From: Patescibacteria group bacterium
GTDB lineage: Bacteria > Patescibacteria > ABY1 > JAGPKW01
Assembly (NCBI GenBank): GCA_021735565.1
Contig: JAIPGT010000006.1
Coordinates: 1-20,057 of the forward strand
Length of the DNA: 20,057 bases
Reading direction: 5' to 3'
Below the pieces are notes generated by a model. The model had not been told where the DNA came from. It worked only from the letters and a program-made list of their open reading frames with translations, and searched no databases. Below, piece after piece: positions 1 to 7,790 of this stretch. The position numbers were made by a program, and so were the translations under genes. Numbering within the stretch: position 1 is the first letter of the stretch; the number at the start of each line of letters is the position of its first letter.

Positions 1-35
1 TTCAGTCCTCTGCTCTACCACTGAGCTACCTCGGC
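1..35 (-). tRNA. tRNA-Phe (GAA), 3' part cut off by window edge
   Basis: Read on the minus strand from position 35, the sequence starts GCCGAGG, continues with a four-pair D stem (GCTC/GAGC) around AGTGGTA, then the anticodon stem strand GAGGA and loop C-T-G-A-A. With U33 fixed, positions 34-36 are GAA, which reads Phe codons. The window ends exactly after the anticodon, so the variable and T arms cannot be checked. It lies 6 nt downstream of the tRNA-Tyr gene and is probably processed from the same transcript. Confidence 0.85.
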
Positions 36-41
36 AAAAAC

Positions 42-128
42 TGGTGGGCAGAGAGGGATTCGAACCCCCGTAGGCATAAAGCCGGCAGATTTACAGTCTG
101 CTGCGATTGACCGCTCCGCCATCTACCC
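42..128 (-). tRNA. tRNA-Tyr (GTA), class II, CCA encoded
   Basis: Read on the minus strand from 128, the acceptor GGGTAGA pairs with TCTGCCC (one G-T pair), followed by discriminator A and an encoded CCA at 44-42. The anticodon arm is GCAGA-CTGTAAA-TCTGC, giving anticodon GTA. A long variable arm (CGGC...GCC) identifies the class II fold of bacterial tRNA-Tyr. The T arm carries GGTTCGAATCC. Length is 87 nt including CCA. It is the first gene of a leftward tRNA transcript that continues into tRNA-Phe. Confidence 0.95.
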
Positions 129-143
129 AAGTTTTATGAAGAT

Positions 144-172
144 ATAATATCAAAAAACAAAGAATAAGGCAA
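144..172 (-). promoter_or_regulatory. sigma70-type promoter of the tRNA-Tyr/Phe transcript
   Basis: On the minus strand a -35 box TTGCCT (172-167) is followed by a 17-nt spacer and the -10 box TATTAT (149-144). The -10 is preceded by TGA, an extended -10. Transcription should begin near 137, giving a leader of about 9 nt before the mature tRNA-Tyr 5' end, as expected for a tRNA operon. Confidence 0.75.
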
Positions 173-257
173 GGCAAAATTTTTATTACCATTTTTATTA
201 ATATAAAATAAAGAATATATATGATAAAATTAAATAATTTGAAAATAAATATAATTA

Positions 258-1691
258 ATGTCTGATACAAAAAAAGTAGCCGAAAATTCAGTAATACAAA
301 TGCTAGGAAAGATATTTTCTATGATTTTTGGAGTTGTAGGAATAGGTATAATGACTAGATATTTAGGACAAGAAGGATTTGGAAAATATACAACAATAAT
401 AACATTTACTCAAATATTTACAGTATTTTTAGATTTAGGATTATCAAATGTCACATTAAAAATGATATCTCATGAAAATGATGAAAATACTGAAAATATA
501 ATATCAAAAATATTTACACTCAGATTTTTTCTAAACTTTCTAATATTTTTAGCCCCAGTTGTAGTATTTTTATTCCCATACAGTAGCGATATAAAACAAG
601 GAATATTAATATCATCATTTGCTTTTTTCTTTACAAATTTAATACAAATATTAGTAGTATTATTACAAAAAAAGTTAAATACGATTTCTTATGTTATAGG
701 CGAGGTGTTTTCAAAATTAATATTTCTTTTATCAGTAATATACGTAGCAACAAATTCTCTAGAATTAAAACATATTTTAATATTTTCTATATTAAGTAAT
801 TTTATTTATTTCATAAACGTTTTTATAGGAGCCAGAAAATATTCAAAAATAAAATTAAAAATAGATTTAAAATTTTGGAAAAAAGCTTTAATAATGTGTT
901 GGCCATTTGCAATATCTATAATATTGAATTTAATTTATTTCAGAGGAGATACATTCATACTTTCATTACTAAAACCACAAGCAGATGTAGGAATATATGG
1001 AGCAGCATACAAAGTCTTGGAAATATATGATATGTTTCCGATACTTTTTGTAAATTTAGTATTACCAATATTAGATAGGAGCTATAAACAAGGAGATTTT
1101 GAAAGATTTAAAAGAATTATACAAAAAATATTTGATTTTTTCTTAATGATAGCAATACCACTAGTTTTTGGGGGATTATTATTATCAAAAGATATTATTA
1201 TTCTTGTTGCAGGGGAAGATTTTGTAAAAGCAGGAAGTGTTCTTCAGATATTAATATTGGCAATGTCTATAATAACTTTTGGAGCTTTATTTTGCAGTTT
1301 AGTAATAGCAGTAAATAAACAAAAAAAGATGACGATAGGCTATATAACAGCAGCAATATTATCTATAATAGGATATTTAATATTAATACCTAGATATTCA
1401 TATTTTGGAGCAGCAATAACAACGGTTGTAGTTGAATTAATAGTTACAATATTTGCAGTAATAATTTTTAAGAAAGAAACAAAATTTTTGCCAAATATAA
1501 AATCAGTATATAAAATATTATTTTCATCTATAATAATGTTTATCTTTATATATTTATTGAAATATAAACTTAATTTAGATATATTTATAACGCTTCCATC
1601 AGGAGTAATAATATATTTCATATCTTTATACCTAACAGGTGGAATAAATAGAGAGATATTAAATGAATTAAAAGCTAAAAATATAAAATGA
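258..1691 (+). CDS. MOP-superfamily lipid-linked oligosaccharide flippase (Wzx-like)
   Basis: A 477-residue polytopic membrane protein with roughly 12-14 hydrophobic segments separated by short basic loops. The N-terminus (NSVIQMLGKIFSMIFGVVG, then a TRYLGQEGFGKY-type loop) is characteristic of polysaccharide-biosynthesis flippases of the MATE/MOP superfamily, which move undecaprenyl-linked glycans across the cytoplasmic membrane. The second half carries the typical ADVGIYGAAYK loop and a C-terminal transmembrane block. The specific substrate cannot be read from sequence; a MurJ-type lipid II flippase is less likely. The ATG has no Shine-Dalgarno, and a TATAAT at 250-255 is too close to it to serve as its own -10. 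The gene ends in the only TGA stop of the window, in an ATGA overlap with tsaE. With the ligase-like protein at 18408 it suggests a surface polysaccharide. Confidence 0.88.
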   Translation: MSDTKKVAENSVIQMLGKIFSMIFGVVGIGIMTRYLGQEGFGKYTTIITFTQIFTVFLDLGLSNVTLKMISHENDENTENIISKIFTLRFFLNFLIFLAPVVVFLFPYSSDIKQGILISSFAFFFTNLIQILVVLLQKKLNTISYVIGEVFSKLIFLLSVIYVATNSLELKHILIFSILSNFIYFINVFIGARKYSKIKLKIDLKFWKKALIMCWPFAISIILNLIYFRGDTFILSLLKPQADVGIYGAAYKVLEIYDMFPILFVNLVLPILDRSYKQGDFERFKRIIQKIFDFFLMIAIPLVFGGLLLSKDIIILVAGEDFVKAGSVLQILILAMSIITFGALFCSLVIAVNKQKKMTIGYITAAILSIIGYLILIPRYSYFGAAITTVVVELIVTIFAVIIFKKETKFLPNIKSVYKILFSSIIMFIFIYLLKYKLNLDIFITLPSGVIIYFISLYLTGGINREILNELKAKNIK

Positions 1692-2107
1692 TTTCAAATA
1701 AAGAAGAAGAAACATATAAAATAGCAAAAAAATATTGTGAAGATTTAAATGGTGGGGAAGTAATATTGCTTAAAGGAGATTTAGGATCAGGAAAAACAAC
1801 ATTTGTTAAAGGTGTTGCAGAATTTTTTAATATAAAAAAAGAAGAAATTATATCTCCAACATTCACAATTTTTAATAATTACAAAGTAGAAAATAATAAA
1901 AACATAAAAAATATAATACATATAGATGCATACAGGATAGAAAATGAAGAGGAGTTTTTAGAAACAGGAGCATTAGAATATTTTTATGATAAAAACACAA
2001 TAGTTTTTATAGAATGGCCGGAAAATATAAAAAGTTTTTTAGGGGATACTGAGAGAAATATTAATTTAAAAGCTCTAGATGAAAATAAAAGAGAAATAAT
2101 AATTTAA
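1688..2107 (+). CDS. tsaE: tRNA threonylcarbamoyladenosine biosynthesis ATPase TsaE
   Basis: A 139-residue P-loop protein, normal length for TsaE, which works with TsaB and TsaD to make N6-threonylcarbamoyladenosine at position 37 of ANN-decoding tRNAs. Visible motifs: Walker A GDLGSGKTT (30-38), the switch-like SPTFTI (56-61), HIDAYR (78-83) and FIEWPE (107-112), all diagnostic. The start is the ATG that overlaps the flippase stop (ATGA), so translation is probably coupled. The t6A partner tsaD lies about 2 kb downstream on the other strand; no tsaB is visible. No clear terminator separates it from the CIRCE element that follows. Confidence 0.93.
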   Translation: MISNKEEETYKIAKKYCEDLNGGEVILLKGDLGSGKTTFVKGVAEFFNIKKEEIISPTFTIFNNYKVENNKNIKNIIHIDAYRIENEEEFLETGALEYFYDKNTIVFIEWPENIKSFLGDTERNINLKALDENKREIII

Positions 2108-2130
2108 TTTTTCCTAAAATTATAAAAATA

Positions 2131-2157
2131 TTAGCACTCTTGACTTGAAAGTGCTAA
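2131..2157 (+). promoter_or_regulatory. CIRCE operator (HrcA binding site) of groESL
   Basis: TTAGCACTC (2131-2139), a 9-nt spacer, then AAGTGCTAA (2149-2157). This matches the CIRCE consensus TTAGCACTC-N9-GAGTGCTAA with one change (G to A) at the first base of the right arm. It lies 51 nt upstream of the groES start codon. CIRCE is bound by the heat-shock repressor HrcA in many bacteria; hrcA itself is not in this window. Confidence 0.93.
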
Positions 2158-2168
2158 TATATTAACAT
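2140..2168 (+). promoter_or_regulatory. groESL promoter embedded in the CIRCE element
   Basis: The CIRCE spacer contains TTGACT (2140-2145), a near-consensus -35 box. A 17-nt spacer leads to TAACAT (2163-2168), a four-of-six -10 box. Transcription would start near 2175, leaving a 33-nt leader. HrcA bound at CIRCE would cover the -35 region directly. Confidence 0.65.
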
Positions 2169-2207
2169 ATATTTATCAATAAATAACTAATTAAATAAAA
2201 TAAAAAT

Positions 2208-2501
2208 ATGGCTAAATTAAAACCTTTATATGACAATATAGTCATTTTACCAATTGAAAAAGAAGAAAAAACAAAATCAGGAATACTACTCCCTGAAAAA
2301 GATAAAAATGAAAAACCAGAACAAGGAGAAGTTATAGCTGTAGGAGAAGGGAGAATAAAAGAAAATGGTGAAATACAAAAATTATCAGTTAAAGTAGGTG
2401 ATAAAGTTTTATTTAAAAGCTATATACCATCTGAAATAGAAGTAGAAGAAAAAAAATATTTAATTTTAAGAGAATCAGATATATTAGCAATCTTAGAATA
2501 A
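2208..2501 (+). CDS. groES: co-chaperonin GroES (Hsp10)
   Basis: A 97-residue protein of standard GroES length; it forms the heptameric lid on GroEL in the cytoplasm. The N-terminus LKPLYDNIVILPIEKEEKT is the classic start, followed by the mobile loop with the hydrophobic SGILLP segment (about residues 24-29) that contacts GroEL, then GEVIAVGEG and the C-terminal VLFKSY...ILRESDILAILE. The ATG lacks a Shine-Dalgarno; its leader is almost entirely A and T. It is followed after 30 nt by groEL and is controlled by the CIRCE operator upstream. Confidence 0.97.
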   Translation: MAKLKPLYDNIVILPIEKEEKTKSGILLPEKDKNEKPEQGEVIAVGEGRIKENGEIQKLSVKVGDKVLFKSYIPSEIEVEEKKYLILRESDILAILE

Positions 2502-2520
2502 ATAAAATTAACTAATATTT

Positions 2521-2526
2521 AAAGGA
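2521..2526 (+). promoter_or_regulatory. Shine-Dalgarno of groEL
   Basis: AAAGGA ends 5 nt before the groEL ATG at 2532. It is the clearest Shine-Dalgarno in the window; most other genes have only an A/T-rich leader, so its presence on a highly expressed gene is notable. Confidence 0.75.
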
Positions 2527-2531
2527 ATAAT

Positions 2532-4169
2532 ATGGTAAAACAAATTATATATAAAGATGAAGCAAGAGATAAATTAAAAGCTGGAGTAGATAAGCTTGCA
2601 AACGCTGTAAAAATTACTTTAGGTCCAAAAGGAAAAAATGTAGCTATAGATAAAGGTTATGGATCACCATCAATAATAAATGATGGAGTTTCAATAGCAA
2701 AAGAAATAGAATTAAAAGATAAATTTGAAAATTTAGGAGCTGAACTTGTTAAAGAAGTTGCTAACAAAACAAATGATTTAGCAGGTGATGGAACTACAAC
2801 AGCTACAGTTTTAACTCAAGCTATAGTTGGTGAAGGAATAAAAAATGTAGCAGCAGGATCTAACCCAATGGCAATAAGAAGAGGAATACAAAAAGGTGTT
2901 GATGAGGTTTGTAAACACCTAAAAGAAATGTCAAAAGAAGTTTCAACAAAAGAAGAAATAGCTCAAGTAGCTTCAATATCAGCAAATGATAATGAAATAG
3001 GAAAGATAATTGCAGAAGCTATAGAAACTGTCGGTAAAGATGGAGTTATAACAGTAGAAGAATCTCAATCTTTTGAAATATCAAAAGAAATAGTAGAAGG
3101 AATGCAGTTTGATAAGGGTTATATATCTCCTTATATGGTTACAAATTCAGAAAAAATGACTTCTCAAATGGAAAATGTTCCAATATTAATAACAGACAAA
3201 AAAATATCAGCAATAAAAGATATTTTAAAACTTTTAGAAGATCTTGCATCTTCTGGTAAAAAAGATTTAGTAATTATTTGTGAAGATTTAGATGGAGAGG
3301 CTCTTACAACTCTTGTTATAAATAAATTAAGAGGTGTTTTTAATGTTTTAGCTATAAAAGCTCCTGGATTTGGAGATAATAAAAAAGCTATTTTAGAAGA
3401 TATAGCAATTTTAACTGGAACTGAAGTTATTTCAGAAGAAAAAGGTGAGAAATTAGAAAATGTTAATTTAGAAGATTTAGGATCAGCAGGTAGAGTAATT
3501 TCAGAAAAAGATAATACAACAATAGTAAATGGAAATGGAAGAAAAGAAAATATAGAAGAAAGAATCTCTGTATTAAAAACAACTTTAGAAAATACAGAAA
3601 GTAAGTATGATAAAGAAAAAATAGAAGAAAGAATAGCTAAATTATCTGGAGGAGTAGCAGTTATAAAAGTAGGAGCATCATCAGAAACAGAAATGAAAGA
3701 AAAGAAGCTTAGAATAGAAGATGCAATTAATTCTACAAAAGCAGCTACAAGAGAAGGAATAATAGCTGGTGGGGGAGTAGCGTTATTAAAATGTGAGAAA
3801 ATTTTAGAAAATATAAAAATAGATGATCCAGAAGAAAGAATAGGAGTTGATATATTAAAAAGAGCGCTTGTTTCTCCAATAAAACAAATAGCAGAAAATG
3901 CAGGAAAAGAAGGGTCTGTTATAGCAGAAGAAGTTAGAAAAAATACTAGTGATTATTATGGATATAATGCAGCAACAGATACATTTGAAGATTTATTCAA
4001 ATCTGGAATAGTTGATCCAACAGAAGTGACAAGAACAGCATTACAAAATGCAGCATCAATATCTGCAATGTTTCTAACAACAGAGGTTGCAATTGCTGAA
4101 TTACCAGAAGAACATAATCATGATGATATGCCAATGAATCCAGGAATGGGTGGAATGATGGGAATGTAA
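2532..4169 (+). CDS. groEL: chaperonin GroEL (Hsp60)
   Basis: A 545-residue protein, essentially the canonical length. It is the ATP-driven double-ring chaperonin that refolds proteins with GroES. The equatorial ATP site is intact: LGPKGKNV (30-37), NDGVS with Asp51, and [10 protein letters not shown] (85-94) with Asp86. The intermediate and apical regions are well conserved ([25 protein letters not shown]). The C-terminal equatorial segment [16 protein letters not shown] is present, and the protein ends in a Gly/Met-rich tail (about 533-545). It is the second gene of the CIRCE-controlled operon and is closed by a terminator starting 18 nt after its stop. Full length without any in-frame TGA, it also supports use of the standard stop code. 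Confidence 0.98.
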   Translation: MVKQIIYKDEARDKLKAGVDKLANAVKITLGPKGKNVAIDKGYGSPSIINDGVSIAKEIELKDKFENLGAELVKEVANKTNDLAGDGTTTATVLTQAIVGEGIKNVAAGSNPMAIRRGIQKGVDEVCKHLKEMSKEVSTKEEIAQVASISANDNEIGKIIAEAIETVGKDGVITVEESQSFEISKEIVEGMQFDKGYISPYMVTNSEKMTSQMENVPILITDKKISAIKDILKLLEDLASSGKKDLVIICEDLDGEALTTLVINKLRGVFNVLAIKAPGFGDNKKAILEDIAILTGTEVISEEKGEKLENVNLEDLGSAGRVISEKDNTTIVNGNGRKENIEERISVLKTTLENTESKYDKEKIEERIAKLSGGVAVIKVGASSETEMKEKKLRIEDAINSTKAATREGIIAGGGVALLKCEKILENIKIDDPEERIGVDILKRALVSPIKQIAENAGKEGSVIAEEVRKNTSDYYGYNAATDTFEDLFKSGIVDPTEVTRTALQNAASISAMFLTTEVAIAELPEEHNHDDMPMNPGMGGMMGM

Positions 4170-4181
4170 TTAAAATAAAAT

Positions 4182-4218
4182 AAAAAAGACGGGGTTTTTA
4201 AAATCTCGTCTTTTTTTT
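4182..4218 (+). terminator. intrinsic terminator of groESL, overlapping the tsaD 3' end
   Basis: GACGGGGTTT (4188-4197), loop TTA, then AAATCTCGTC (4201-4210) form a 10-pair stem using two G-U pairs, followed by eight Ts (4211-4218) and preceded by six As. The stop codon of converging tsaD (4217-4219) lies at the end of the T tract. On the minus strand the two G-U pairs become A-C mismatches, so it should be weaker for tsaD, though the A/T flanks and GACG/CGTC still pair. Confidence 0.88.
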
Positions 4219-5239
4219 ATATAGATCTTAATGGATCAGATTTTATATCTTTCCAATTATCAATTTTTCTTTTTTTTATCAAAAAATATGCATTAATATT
4301 AACCATAAGAGCATTATCAGTGGTTAATAATTTATCTGGATAATAAAAACAAATTTTTTGTTCAATATTATCTAATCTTTCTTTCATTAATTCTTTTAAT
4401 CTAATATTAGCACTAACTCCACCTGCAATAATTAAGCTTTTGGGTTTATATTTTTTAACAGCTTTTATAGCTTTATAAGTTAAAACATCACAAACTGCTT
4501 CTTGAAAAGAACAACAAACATCTTCTATATTATAATTTTTATTATCTCTTAAATAATACAAAACAGAAGTTTTAAGACCAGAAAAACTAAAATCAAAATC
4601 AGAAGAATTCATCATTGGTCTAGGGAAATCAATAATATTTTTACCATTTTTAGCATATTTAGATATTATGGGTCCTCCTGGATATCCAAGATTAAGCATT
4701 TTAGCAACTTTATCAAAAGCTTCTCCTGAGGCATCATCTATAGTTCTCCCAATTACTTTAAAATTATCAAAATCTTTAATTAAAACAATAAAAGTGTGCC
4801 CACCTGAGGCAGTTAAACTGATAATAGGAAACTTTATATCTCTTATTTTATTATTTTCAGTATCCATAAAAACAGCAAGACTGTGTGACTTGATATGATT
4901 TACTTGAACAATATTTTTATTCAATATAAAGCTTATAGTTTTAGCCATTTCTACTCCAACAATTTGAGAACCAATAAGCCCTCCACCTTTATTTGTGATA
5001 GCTATATAATCAATATCTTTTTGAGAAATTTTAGCAGAAGTTAAGGCTTTATCTAATACTGGTATAGAATTTTGAATATGACATCTACTAGCAAGTTCAG
5101 GAACTACACCCCCAAAAGCGTTATGTTCTTTAACCTGTGAAGATAAAATATTTGAAAGAATTTCAAAATTGTTATTACTATATTTTACAATAGCAATAGC
5201 TGTATCATCACAAGTTGTTTCAATAGATAAAATAACCAT
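4217..5239 (-). CDS. tsaD: tRNA N6-adenosine threonylcarbamoyltransferase TsaD
   Basis: About 340 residues, normal for TsaD, the catalytic subunit that transfers the threonylcarbamoyl group to A37 of tRNA. Visible: N-terminal ILSIETTCDDTAIAIV; the metal-binding NHIKSH (HxxxH); the ASGGHT nucleotide loop; RTIDDASGEAFDKVAKMLNL followed by YPGGP; FSFSGLKTS; IIAGGVSANIRLKE; and C-terminal LTTDNALM. The start chosen is the ATG at 5239 (MVILSIETT), the usual TsaD N-terminus. An in-frame GTG at 5254 would add five residues but lies inside the predicted promoter. It is a single minus-strand gene between convergent groEL and divergent efp. Its TsaE partner is at 1688. Confidence 0.96.
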   Translation of the reverse strand: MVILSIETTCDDTAIAIVKYSNNNFEILSNILSSQVKEHNAFGGVVPELASRCHIQNSIPVLDKALTSAKISQKDIDYIAITNKGGGLIGSQIVGVEMAKTISFILNKNIVQVNHIKSHSLAVFMDTENNKIRDIKFPIISLTASGGHTFIVLIKDFDNFKVIGRTIDDASGEAFDKVAKMLNLGYPGGPIISKYAKNGKNIIDFPRPMMNSSDFDFSFSGLKTSVLYYLRDNKNYNIEDVCCSFQEAVCDVLTYKAIKAVKKYKPKSLIIAGGVSANIRLKELMKERLDNIEQKICFYYPDKLLTTDNALMVNINAYFLIKKRKIDNWKDIKSDPLRSI

Positions 5240-5245
5240 TTCTAT

Positions 5246-5275
5246 ATTATACACTAATCATCTATAGCTAACCAA
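5246..5275 (-). promoter_or_regulatory. tsaD promoter, predicted to give a leaderless mRNA
   Basis: On the minus strand TTGGTT (5275-5270) and TATAAT (5251-5246) are separated by 18 nt. The perfect -10 box ends 6 nt before the tsaD ATG, so the expected start of transcription is the A of the ATG at 5239. Confidence 0.6.
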
Positions 5276-5306
5276 TAAAAATATTAAAATTCTAATACAA
5301 TTTAAG

Positions 5307-5335
5307 TTGATAAAAAGATTAAAATAAATTACAAT
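5307..5335 (+). promoter_or_regulatory. promoter of the efp-led transcript
   Basis: TTGATA (5307-5312), 17-nt spacer, TACAAT (5330-5335): ten of twelve consensus positions. The expected start near 5342 leaves about 31 nt of leader. The leader holds a four-codon ATG-TTA-AAC-AGT-TAA reading frame (5349-5363), then eight Ts directly before the efp ATG, and no Shine-Dalgarno. This promoter may serve the genes downstream as well. Confidence 0.75.
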
Positions 5336-5372
5336 ATACGAATATACTATGTTAAACAGTTAATTTTTTTTT

Positions 5373-5939
5373 ATGATTTCAACATCAGATTTCAAAAACG
5401 GACTTGCTTTTTATTATAACAATGAACCATACATAATAACTTGGTTTCAACATCATAAACCAGGAAAAGGTGTTACTAAAATGCTTGCTAAAATAAAAAA
5501 TTTAAAAAATGGTAAAAATATAGATGTAGCATTCAACACAGGGGAAAGATTTGAATCTGTCAATTTAGAAAGGAAAACTATGCAATATTTATATGAAGAT
5601 GGAAATTTTGCATATTTTATGGATCCTATTAGTTATGAACAAATAGACATTCATCTTGAAAATTTAGGAGAAGATATAAAATTTTTAAAACCAGAACAAA
5701 AAGTAACTATTTTATTAATAGATAATTTTGCATCAAATGTAGAATTACCTAAAAAAGTTACTTTACAGGTAACTGAATGTGTAGATTCAGTAGATAAAGG
5801 AAATACAACAGGAAATGTTATGAAAGAAGCAACATTAGAAACAGGTTTAATTATTAAAGTCCCTGGATTTATAAAAAAAGGAGAATTTGTAAATATAAAC
5901 ACAGAAACAAAAGAATATGTAGAAAGATCAACTAATTAA
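5373..5939 (+). CDS. efp: translation elongation factor P
   Basis: A 188-residue protein, the standard length of EF-P, which binds between the ribosomal P and E sites and rescues stalling at polyproline stretches. The three-domain pattern is visible: an N-terminal KOW-like barrel starting with ISTSDFKNGLAFYYNNEPY, with the tip loop HKPGKG carrying the candidate modified Lys32; a central OB domain (about 65-125) starting RKTMQYLYEDG; and a C-terminal OB domain with the signature KEATLETGLIIKVPGFIKKGE (about 150-170). It follows a good promoter and is separated by 21 nt from the MFS gene, so the two are probably cotranscribed. No EF-P modification enzyme is seen nearby. Confidence 0.97.
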   Translation: MISTSDFKNGLAFYYNNEPYIITWFQHHKPGKGVTKMLAKIKNLKNGKNIDVAFNTGERFESVNLERKTMQYLYEDGNFAYFMDPISYEQIDIHLENLGEDIKFLKPEQKVTILLIDNFASNVELPKKVTLQVTECVDSVDKGNTTGNVMKEATLETGLIIKVPGFIKKGEFVNINTETKEYVERSTN

Positions 5940-5960
5940 CAAACAAATTTTTTATAAAAA

Positions 5961-7169
5961 ATGAAGGCAAACATAACAAAAAGGGTTCCAAAAAAAAGAT
6001 TTAAATTTTCTATTTTTAAGAATACTCAAGAAGAGTTAATATTAACATTCAGAAGAATAGCTTTTTATACAATATCAAATGCAATTTTAGGATTTGTTTT
6101 ATCATCTTATTTAAGTGAATATTTAACACCAGAAAAAGTTAGTTTAGTATTTTTAATACCAAACTTAATATCCTGCTTAATAATTTTATTTTTAGGGGAA
6201 TTCGTAAGAAAAAGATCTCTTTTTAAAATTACAATAATAAATACAACTATAATTTTTTTCTCTTTAATAACTCAGATCCCACAAAATAAAAATGTGTTAC
6301 TTATTGTAATTCCTATAATAATATACCAAATAGCTTTAATGGTAGGGAATATATTATTTGATTATTATATAGAAAATTATTCAAACGATGATACAACTGG
6401 TGATACAAAAGGAAAACAATGGACAATAGTAAATTTTATGATTCTTTTAGGTCCTGTTTTATCTGGTATATTAATAAATAGTTTTGGTTTTAATATAACA
6501 TTCGGAATATCCGCATTATTTTTAATAGGGGATTTTTTAATTTTATATAGATACTTTAGAAAAATATCAGTTAATATAAATATTGATGCTATTGCAAAAA
6601 TAAATTTAAAAAGGATTATAAAAAATAAATCAATAACAAAAATGAGTGTAACTCATTTAATACTTTCATTTTTTTATTCATGGATGACTATATATACACC
6701 AATATATATGAACACAGTATTAAATTTAAGTTGGGATAAAATAGGTTTGATATTAGGTATAATATTAATTCCATTTGTTATAATACAATATCCAGCAGGA
6801 CAAATAGCCGATAAATTTTTAGGTGAAAAAGAATTATTAATAACAGGGGGAATTATAATGACTATATCAACAATATCATTGTTTTGGGCACAAGATGTAC
6901 TCACATTTACTATTTTATTATTTATGACAAGAGTAGGAGCTAGCTTAGTTGAAATTATGAGAGATGTTCATTTTTATAAAAATGTATCATGTAAAGATTT
7001 AGATATGATAAGTTTTTTTAAACTACAACATCCATTGGGATATGTTTTAGGGCCTTTGGTAGGGATGATTGTTTTGACTTATTTAAATATGAATTATCTA
7101 TTTTTAATATTAGGAATAATAACCTCATTATTTGTATTTATAAATATAAATTTAAAAGATAGTAAATAA
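5961..7169 (+). CDS. major facilitator superfamily (MFS) transporter
   Basis: A 402-residue membrane protein with about 12 hydrophobic segments and a central cytoplasmic linker rich in Lys and Asn (about 200-222), the two six-helix-bundle layout of MFS permeases. The loop GQIADKFLGEKEL (about 279-291) fits MFS motif A between helices 8 and 9 (G-x-x-A/S-D-x-x-G-x-K/R); the equivalent loop in the first half (GEFVRKRS) is degenerate. The long basic N-terminus (about 35 residues) precedes the first helix. Substrate cannot be inferred; drug or metabolite efflux are both possible. It lies 21 nt after efp and only 2 nt before the RNA methyltransferase gene. No Shine-Dalgarno is visible. Confidence 0.85.
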   Translation: MKANITKRVPKKRFKFSIFKNTQEELILTFRRIAFYTISNAILGFVLSSYLSEYLTPEKVSLVFLIPNLISCLIILFLGEFVRKRSLFKITIINTTIIFFSLITQIPQNKNVLLIVIPIIIYQIALMVGNILFDYYIENYSNDDTTGDTKGKQWTIVNFMILLGPVLSGILINSFGFNITFGISALFLIGDFLILYRYFRKISVNINIDAIAKINLKRIIKNKSITKMSVTHLILSFFYSWMTIYTPIYMNTVLNLSWDKIGLILGIILIPFVIIQYPAGQIADKFLGEKELLITGGIIMTISTISLFWAQDVLTFTILLFMTRVGASLVEIMRDVHFYKNVSCKDLDMISFFKLQHPLGYVLGPLVGMIVLTYLNMNYLFLILGIITSLFVFININLKDSK

Positions 7170-7171
7170 TA

Positions 7172-7732
7172 ATGGATAAAAAAGGTAGAAAAATTTCTGT
7201 AATTTGTGAAAATTTAAGATCTATATATAATGTTGGATCAATTTTTAGAACATCAGATTGTTCTGGGCTTGTAGATTATATTTATTTAACAGGATATACA
7301 CCAACCCCAGAGGATAAAAGAATGTCAAAAACTTCACTAGGGGCAGAAAAAGAAATAAAATGGAAAAAATATAAAAATCCAATAACTATAATAAATAAAC
7401 TCAAAAAAGAAGGTTATAAAATTATTTGTATAGAAAAAATAAATAATGAAAAAACAGCAGAAGAATTATTATCAAAAAATAAAAATACTCTATACGAGAT
7501 AAATAAAAGGAATAAAGAAAATAAAAAATTCCAAAAATTACAAAAAAATATTTTTGAATATACACCCAAAAAAAAATGTGCTATAATTTTAGGTAATGAA
7601 GTTTTAGGAATAAGTAAAAAAGTTTTAGAAAAAGCTGATGAAATATTATTTATACCTATTTTAGGGATTAAAGAATCTTTAAATGTTTCAGTAGCTTTTG
7701 GAATTTCGGTGTATAAATTAGGAGGTTTTTAA
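7172..7732 (+). CDS. SpoU/TrmH-family (SPOUT) RNA 2'-O-methyltransferase
   Basis: A 186-residue protein with all three SPOUT motifs: motif 1 ENLRSIYNVGSIFRTSD (13-29) with the catalytic-type Arg26; motif 2 AIILGNEVLGIS (137-148); and motif 3 IPILGIKESLNVSVAFGI (161-178), which forms the SAM-binding knot. It methylates a ribose in tRNA or rRNA; the target is not readable. It is longer than the minimal TrmL-type enzymes because of a charged Lys/Asn/Glu-rich insert at about 95-130, before motif 2. It has no N-terminal L30e-like RNA-binding domain. It follows the MFS gene by 2 nt. Confidence 0.92.
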   Translation: MDKKGRKISVICENLRSIYNVGSIFRTSDCSGLVDYIYLTGYTPTPEDKRMSKTSLGAEKEIKWKKYKNPITIINKLKKEGYKIICIEKINNEKTAEELLSKNKNTLYEINKRNKENKKFQKLQKNIFEYTPKKKCAIILGNEVLGISKKVLEKADEILFIPILGIKESLNVSVAFGISVYKLGGF

Positions 7733-7754
7733 AAGAGAATTATTATGTTAATAT

Positions 7755-7760
7755 TATAAT
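7755..7760 (+). promoter_or_regulatory. possible -10 box before the secreted-protein gene
   Basis: A perfect TATAAT lies 30 nt before the ATG at 7791. No recognisable -35 box sits 16-18 nt upstream, so this may be a weak internal promoter or chance in very AT-rich DNA. Confidence 0.3.
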
Positions 7761-7790
7761 TACAAAAGACTAAAAAATAACCATAAAAAT

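Noticed and set aside
1675..1720. UGA read as glycine (Gracilibacteria/Absconditabacteria code).
   Set aside because: The only TGA used as a terminal codon is the flippase stop, in an ATGA overlap. groEL, leuS, recQ, porA and others are full length with all glycines in GGN codons and no in-frame TGA, so UGA is not a sense codon here.
1340..1866. Minus-strand frames opposite the flippase and tsaE genes.
   Set aside because: They are antisense shadows of clear coding genes, with no start signals and no recognisable motifs.
5252..5254. GTG at 5254 as the tsaD start.
   Set aside because: It overlaps the predicted -10 region (GTGTATAAT on the minus strand) and would add five residues not typical of TsaD; the ATG at 5239 fits the family N-terminus.
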